Notes under the pieces: model-generated
The model's input: the letters and a program-made list of their open reading frames with translations, nothing else
What the model was told of the DNA's origin: nothing
Databases searched by the model: none
Shown here: piece after piece, positions 53,501 through 62,100 of the stretch
How the letters are laid out: every line of letters begins with the position of its first letter
How positions within the stretch are numbered: position 1 is the stretch's first letter
Origin: Semisulcospira habei
Taxonomy: Eukaryota; Mollusca; Gastropoda; Semisulcospiridae
DNA length: 64,000 bases
NCBI GenBank assembly: GCA_036245525.1
Contig: BTPG01000004.1
Coordinates: 157,627,258 to 157,691,257 of the forward strand
Direction of reading: 5' to 3'
Program-made: the position numbers and the translations under genes

Positions 53501-56081
53501 AAATTATCATGGTCAATCCATCTCCTGCAACTGGTACATAGTCATTAGGCAGCACCTATAAAATTTGAGAAAATGGACCTTGGGGCTAAAAGGGTTCAAG
53601 AGATTTGACTCTTTTTGCTCCTCAAGACTCCTATCATGAGGGCACCTATCTTTCTAGACCACGTGTTCGTGTCAAATAGGTTGGTGCTCAAAGCTAAGTC
53701 TTGCTGTAGTGTGTACTGACCGGGAAGGACAGATCAATGGAGCACCCAGCGTTGGAGTAGAACATCAGGTCCATGGCCTGGATCTTGCCGTCAGAGGAAA
53801 AGCCAACCTGCACACAGAAGTGGTTCCCGGGTCCATCAGTCACTGCTTTATAGGTCGTTTGAAATCGGAACGCACAACGTTTTTCGCAAATATCTTCGCA
53901 AGGAAACACTTTTCTATACCAATCTTACAAGAATTATCATTCAGTGACATTGACGTAATACGATTTACTTTTAATAAATTAGAACAATGTGTCAGTTTGG
54001 CTGTACTGTCGTAAACACTCGGAATTTTTTTTGTTGAAATGACTGATTTTACATCCCTAAATGTGCTTGGCATTTCATACAGAGATCACATCAAGAATGA
54101 GGAAGTGGGAAGCCATCGGGCCCTATGAAGACCTATTAGCCATTGTGAAAAAACGCAAACTGAAGTGGTATGGGTGTGTCACGCGTTCAGCAGGGCTTGC
54201 CAAAACAATCCTGCACGGCATGGTGCAAGGATGGCAAAGGAGAGGAAGTCAGAAGAAAAGATGGGAGGACAATATCTCAGAGTGGACAGGACTACGCTGG
54301 GCGATACGCTAAGAATGGCAGAGAACAGAAAGGAATGGAGGGAGCTGGTTGCCAAGTCAGCATTGGCGTCCCAACGGTCGGCAAGACTACGGTAGGTAGG
54401 TAGGTAGGTTGGTAGGAGGGTAGATAGATACATGAAGTCTGCATGCTTGACCTCGATATTGAAATCTGCCGGGGGTGCTGAAAATGGCTTGTTCTTGTCT
54501 TTTCACCAAATTTTTACGTCTGTACAGCAAAGTCGACAAATCATAGGAGTTCAGTAAAAAAAATATTCCATATTAGGTGAATTGGCATTTAATGATATTT
54601 GTTCTTAAAGTGGTACCCAAAAAAGCGTTTCTTTGCGGAGATAGTTGGGAAAACCGTTGTGCGCTCCGATGTCAAACAGCCTGTACCTTCCACACAGCAA
54701 AAACGCGTACGATTTAAACCCTTCATGACCAGTGGTCCCATATTGCGTCTTTGAAATCATTGTAAATTTTTCCGTTGGGTGGTACCGGTTTTCGTCGCGA
54801 TGATTCCTGTAGGAGTCATCGCGACAACAACCGCTACCGACCCGCAAAGGGTTAACGTCAAAGAGCCCCAGCCGTCAAACGAATATGGATACAAAGTGGT
54901 TTCAAGCTTATATAGATCCTCATGAACCTCCGCGACCGCGGGGGCTCATAAGGATCTATGTCTCTTGCAAATGGGTTTTGTTCAAATTTGTGGGACAGTG
55001 AAGGGAATAATACAAACCCGATGGACAAAGGAGATTAGCAGCCACATCTTTATTCTGACCAGTATGTTGGTCAACGCCACAAAACCGTACTAGTTATGTA
55101 CTGCAAACCAACCAACCAATCAACCAACCAACCAACCAATCAACCAACCAACCAACCAACCAAACAACCAACCAACCAACCAACCAACCAAACCAAACCA
55201 AACCAAACCAAACCAAACCAACCCAACCCAACCCACCCCAAACCCAACCAACCACACACACACATACACACATACATACACACATACATACACGTATACA
55301 TACACACACACACAACATATACACACACATACATACACACACATAATAACATACACATACATACACACACATACATACACACACATACATACACATACAT
55401 ACATACATACACACACATATACATACACACACATACATACATACATACATACATACATACATACATACACACACACACGTACACACATACATACATATAA
55501 CAAATCGTGTGACGCAGTTTTCATGTTGTTTATCGACAATTATTGATTCAAATATGTCTTTATGGAGAATTTGTATATGTATATGTGTGACGGCCGCCAT
55601 CTTGTTTTGTGCGACCTACCACGTGTTTTCGCTCAGAGTGTTTAGTGGTTTTTCGTTGGATGTACTGTGTTTCGTGTGCTGAAAGTCTGCTGTGTATCGT
55701 ATAAGAGTGCGCTGATGAGGATTATGCTTGTGTTTCGTCGGATCTGATTGCTGTTTGAGTGGTATCGTATTGAATTGTGTCCGTCATTTGAATTTTTGTT
55801 TACGTCACCATTTTGCTTCTTCCGCAGTGTGGGTTCGCCGGGCCTTTCCGCGCCATGTTTTTCATGTGCTGCGTGCTAGTGTGTGATATGTTTACTGTGT
55901 GAGTCTGTTTGCCACCCGTGGTTGCATCAGCTGCTTGGTTGTTGTAGACTCGTTCGTGTTCCTACCGTTCTATAGGTCTTCGTGTGCTCTCTCGTCGACA
56001 TCTCGCCCTCCCCACTTTCGGCGCCATTGCCCGATCTCGCCGCCGACCGACCGGAAATCAGGTCGCTCCCCTACCACACCG

Positions 56082-56158
<77 letters not shown>

Positions 56159-59100
56159 ACTCACACACACACACCCTACTGAACCCTCTTCTCGTCTTCC
56201 TCTTTCTTGTCCTCACAAACAATCATGCTGATCAAATACACACGCCAACAACTGCTATCTCTACGTCGCCACGCCACCTACTGCGCGGCCGGTGTCGCTG
56301 ACAGTGTTGCAGATGCCTTACGCGGCACCCGATCCCGAATGAGAGGCCGCAGGGGTGGAATTAGCAAAAGGCGGGACTCACCACCACAAACACAGCCACA
56401 CACTTCTTCCCCTTTTCCTATGCCCTTCCACCCCTTCCGCCTCCCCCCGCCTTTTCGATATCTCCACCTCCCTTCCTTCTTCTCCCATTTCCTTTCCTCT
56501 CTTGCTCATCTACTGCTCCCTGCTTTCCTCGGCCGCCCCCTCCCCCGCCCTCCTCCCCTTCCTCCCCTCACCCCCTCCTCCTTCGCCTGCTTTTTCCTCC
56601 TCGTCCCCTCTCCCCCCTTTCTCCTCCCCTTCGCCCTCCGCCTCCCTCAACCTCAGCTTTTCATACTCCCCTTCCTCCTCCTCCCCCTCCCCCCTCCCCC
56701 TCCTCTCGCATCCTCTTTCTTGCCCGGTTCTCCTTCGACGACCTTTTTCTCCTCCCCCCCTCTCCCCTTCCCCCCTCCTTCCCCCCTCCATCCTCCTTCC
56801 CCCCTCCCCGCTCTCCTCTTCCTTTGTCCTCTTCTTCGTCCGTTTCTTCTCCCTCTTCCTCTTCTGGCTCATCCAACCTAAAACTGTGTCTGTTCAATGC
56901 ACAGTCTGTCTGCAAAGATGGCAAAGCCGACGTGATTTCAGATTTCATCCTAGACAATGACCTAGATGTTGTCGTGATCACCGAAACGTGGCTCCGCTCA
57001 GCTGGCGATGAACCCATCATCGCCAGCGTCACTCCGAGTGGCTACCGCCTGGCCTCCTTCCCGCGTGCTTCCAGAGGGGGTGGCATTGCCATCATCTACA
57101 GGGACTGTCTCTCTGCTCATCTCTCCTTCTCTCAATCTCTCCCTTTTGCTCATCCCTCCTTTAAATCTGTCGAGGCCGTAGCAACACTCCTTGCATCTTC
57201 TCATGTATCTATCGCCCACCTCCAAGCTCTCAAAACAAACTCACAAACTCCATGTTCCTCACCGAGTTCGATCTCCTCCTCGACCACTACAGCACACGAC
57301 CCGGAAAACACATCCTTCTTGGCGACTTTAACTTCCACTTCGACAAACCCGACCACCCCGACACAAAACGCATTTGCACGTCACTTTCAAACCACAATCT
57401 TACACAACACATCACTAAACCCACCCACCGACTCGGCCACACCCTCGACTGGATCATCACCCGCACCTCCGATCAACTCTTCCTCGACTCTGACACCTTT
57501 TCTGTGCTTCCCTCCGACCACCTCGCCATTCTCGTCGCCCTCAAGCTACCTCCCCCAAAAAAACCAAGCTCTTTGTCTCTCGTCGCAAACTAAAATCTGT
57601 CAAGCGAGAGAACTTCTTCGACGAAGCTGTCGACCCGATCTTGCATCCCATTTCGATTCCTCCCTTCGAAAACTTCTAGACACCCATGCCCCTGTCACCA
57701 CCTGTTCCATACCCAACCGACTCCCCTCCCCCTGGCTCACTGACGACATAGCTGAGGCCAAACGCGAGCGTCGACAAGCCTAACGCCGCTGGCGCTCATC
57801 CGACCTCACCGTTCACAGAGAGATCTTCCAAACCACCAGATCCAAAGTCTGCAGAATGATCTCCGACTCCAAACGCAAACACCATCAAAACAAAATCCTG
57901 GAATCCACTTTTTCCAAAACCCTCTACTCCACGATGAACACACTCCTAGGCACTTCTAAAGACTCTCCTCTTCCCAACACACACAGCAAAGAAGAACTTC
58001 TGTCCGCTTTTTCCTCCTATTTCTCCGACAAAATCCAAACTCTGCGCAACACACTCGACACTCTGCCTTCTCCGCCTTGCCTTCCTGACCCCCCCCCCCC
58101 CCCTTTTCCGGCACTCCCCTCTCGTCCTTCCGCCCCGTCTCTCAGGATGAGGTCCTCAAGACCATAAAGTCCATGCCTTTCAAAACCTGCGAACTCGACC
58201 CCACTCCCAGCTTCCCTCTACCGGGACGGCCTCCCAAAACTTTTGCCCTTCATTACCGACATCATCAACACATCTCTAGAGAATGGCTCCGTCCCCGATA
58301 TCCGCCATCGTCCGTCCTCTCCTCAAAAAACACAACCTCCACCCAAACGAACTCAAGAACTACCGCCCAGTCTCCAATCTCTCTTTCCTGTCCAAGCTTC
58401 TTGAGAAGGTTGTCCTCAACCAACTCAACCTCCACCTCGCCGACAACAACCTCCTCAGTCCCTTCCAGTCTGCCTATCGCAAACATCACAGCACTGAAAC
58501 AACCCTTCTACATATCCTTAACGACCTGCTTCTCTCCACTGACTCGGGCAACATCTCCCTTTTTACGCTACTCGATATCTCTGCCGCCTTCGACACCATA
58601 GACCACTCTATCCTTTTCCACCGCCTTCACCACTCCTTTGGCATCACTGACTCTGCTCACTCCTGGTTTCTCTCCTACCTCTCCGACAGACAGCAGTCCG
58701 TCACCATCGACGGCGTCTCCTCCAACCCAGTCAGGCTCTCATGCGGCGTTCCACAGGGGTCCGTCCTGGGCCCGGTCCTTTTCACACTCTACACCTCCCC
58801 CCTGTCCAACATCATCCAGTCTCACCACATACACCACCACCTCTACGCTGACGACTCACAACTACTAGACAAAGACAAACTCGACAACACTCAGACACTA
58901 CTGACTCGTACGGCTGACTGCTATGAAGACGTGAAAAACTGGATGACAGCAAACAAGCTCAAACTGAACGACGACAAAACGGAAGCCATGCTGGTAGGCA
59001 CTCGCCAGAAACTTTTCCAGCTCCCTCCCTCTCTCCACCTTCAACTCGACAGCACCCCCATCCTGGCGTTATCCTCGATTCCTCTCTTTCTATGACCAGC

Positions 59101-62100
59101 TTCGTCTCCGCCACGGCCCAGGCATGTTATTTCCACCTCCGCCGCATCAGTCAGATCAGAAAATACCTCACTACCGAAGCTGCCACCAAACTCGCTGTCT
59201 CTCTCATCTTATCTCGCATCGACTACTGCAACTCTCTCCTTTCCGGCCTTCCTCACTCCACCACTCTCACTCTCCAGCGCGTCCAGAACAATGCTGCCCG
59301 CCTCGTCCTCAGAAAGAAAAAATCCGACCACATCACTCCCCTGCTCAAGCTCCTTCACTGGCTCCCCATCCCCCAACGCATCCAATACAAGATTCTGTCT
59401 CTCTGCTACAAATCCCTGAACAACTACGCTCCTGCCTATCTCTCCAACTTACTTCACCCCTACACTCCTCCCCGCTCCCTCCGCTCCGCCTCCGACCCTC
59501 TCCGCCTCCTCATTCCCCGCACCAAACTCAGCACTTTCGGCCCCCGCTCCTTCTCAGTATACGGTCCATCTACCTGGAACACTCTCCCACTCTCTCTCCG
59601 TCAGAAACACTCGCTCTCCTCCTTCCAGTCCGCCCTCAAAACTCACCTCTTTCAACAGTTCTAGCACTATATCACCACACTCCCCACCCCAAGCTGACCG
59701 TCGTAATGTATCTTCACTATTTGTGTTACGTGAGTCATTGTCTAAAGCGTGCGCATGCGTGTGCGAGTTGTGAGTGCGCGCTTAGAGTTATAATTATTAT
59801 AAGATAAGCGCATTATAAATATCGTAATTATTATTATTATTATTTATGTATTTGTATCTTAATATGCGTTGCACTTGTACCTTGTATTTGCCGAGGACGG
59901 GATGGCGGGTTCCTGTCATCATCATGTCTTCATCACGCTCCAGCGCACACCGCACGGGCCGGCCCAACCTACAACAACAACGCTGAACAACTAACACATT
60001 ATTTTCCTCAGGATATCAAACTTGTGCCAGAATAAAGCCCGGCGTATACTATAATAGGCCAGTCTAGCAAACTTGTATGCCAGAATAAAGCCCGGCGTAT
60101 ACTATAATAGGCCAGTCTAGCAAACTTGTATGCCAGAATAAAGCCCGGCGTATACTATAATAGGCCAGTCTAGCAAACTTGTATGCCAGAATAAAGCCCG
60201 GCGTATACTATAATAGGCCAGTCAACTCTAGCAAACTTGTATGCCAGAATAAAGCCCGGCGTATACTATAATAGGCCAGTCTAGCTTTTCCTTGTATGCC
60301 AGAATAAAGCCCGGCGTATACTATAATAGGCCAGTCTAGCTTTTCCTTGTATGCCAGAATAAAGCCCGGCGTATACTATAATAGGCCAGTCTAGCTTTTC
60401 CTTGTATGCCAGAATAAAGCCCGGCGTATACTATAATAGGCCAGTCTAGCTTTTCCTTGTATGCCAGAATAAAGCCCGGCGTATACTATAATAGGCCAGT
60501 CTAGCTTTTCCTTGTATGCCAGAATAAAGCCCGGCGTATACTATAATAGGCCAGTCTAGCTTTTCCTTGTATGCCAGAATAAAGCCCGGCGTATACTATA
60601 ATAGGCCAGTCTAGCTTTTCCTTGTATGCCAGAATAAAGCCCGGCGTATACTATAATAAGCCAGTCTAGCTTTTTCTTGTATGCCAGAATAAAGCCCGGC
60701 GTATACTATAATAGGCCAGTCTAGCTTTTCTTTGTATGCCAGAATAAAGCCCGGCGTATACTATAATAGGCCAGTCTAGCTTTTCCTTGTATGCCAGAAT
60801 AAAGCCCGGCGTATACTATAATAGGCCAGTCTAGCTTTTCCTTGTATGCCAGAATAAAGCCCGGCGTATACTATAATAGGCCAGTCTAGCTTTTCCTTGT
60901 ATGCCAGAATAAAGCCCGGCGTATACTATAATAGGCCAGTCTAGCTTTTCCTTGTATGCCAGAATAAAGCCCGGCGTATACTATAATAGGCCAGTCTAGC
61001 TTTTCCTTGTATGCCAGAATAAAGCCCGGCGTATACTATAATAGGCCAGTCTAGCTTTTCCTTGTATGCCAGAATAAAGCCCGGCGTATACTATAATAGG
61101 ACAGTCTAGCTTTTCCTTGTATGCCAGAATAAAGCCCGGCGTATACTATAATAGGCCAGTCTAGCTTTTCCTTGTATGCCAGAATAAAGCCCGGCGTATA
61201 CTATAATAAGCCAGTCTAGCTTTTCCTTGTATGCCAGAATAAAGCCCGGCGTATACTATAATAGGCCAGTCTAGCTTTTCCTTGTATGCCAGAATAAAGC
61301 CCGGCGTATACTATAATAGGCCAGTCTAGCTTTTCCTTGTATGCCAGAATAAAGCCCGGCGTATACTATAATAGGCCAGTCTAGCAAACTTGTATGCCAG
61401 AATAAAGCCCGGCGTATACTATAATAGGCCAGTCTAGCTTTTCTTTGGGAATGCGGTGTACGGAGGGCTTTAAAGTCCCGCAGGTATATTAAACCCTTTT
61501 CATCCTGATACACCCACTGCTTGAAATAAATGTGACTATGATAGTTCAAGGGTGATGCCAGAATAGCTTGGCGCCAGGGGCGCCAAGCTATTCTGGCATT
61601 ACCCTTGAACTAATCAATGAATCTTTATTTTACAACGGTAAAGATGTTAACAATGCCAGAGGCAATGCCATTTTTCAAATCTGCCGTTGCTACATCTACA
61701 AACAAACACAGCAATTACATTACATTAATACATGTATATGAACAACGCCTGGTGTGTTTGGGGAGGGGCAGCAAAAACGGTTGAGCCATCTCCTAATCTG
61801 TAATGTCGCCTTCATAGGACAATAAGCAATTTAAAAAAAAAAAGAAATCAGCCTCAGGATGAAATGGATTAACAGTGGCTTAAAAATATATTTTTCAGGG
61901 GAGGATGGAGGGGTGGATGGGGAAGGGGGGGGGGTGGGGGGGGGGGGGGCGGCGTTCCTGGTGTTACTTTCCAGCCTCCAAAACTTTAAACAATTGTCCA
62001 GAATATTCTCGGATACAAAGTTATATGTTGAATTGTTGTTATTTGTTGTTGTTATTTGTTGAAAACAACAACAAAAACAACAACAATTAGTACTTTAAAT

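Noticed and set aside
55094..55600. Cys-Val-rich and Thr-Asn-Gln-Pro-rich frames
   Set aside because: Translation of (ACAT)n and (AACC)n microsatellites.
56355..56960. Serine/proline-rich 201-codon frame
   Set aside because: Alternative frame of the pyrimidine-rich stretch within the LINE ORF2 region.
60018..61441. CRISPR-like array
   Set aside because: Units follow each other without unique spacers, and the context is a eukaryotic intron.
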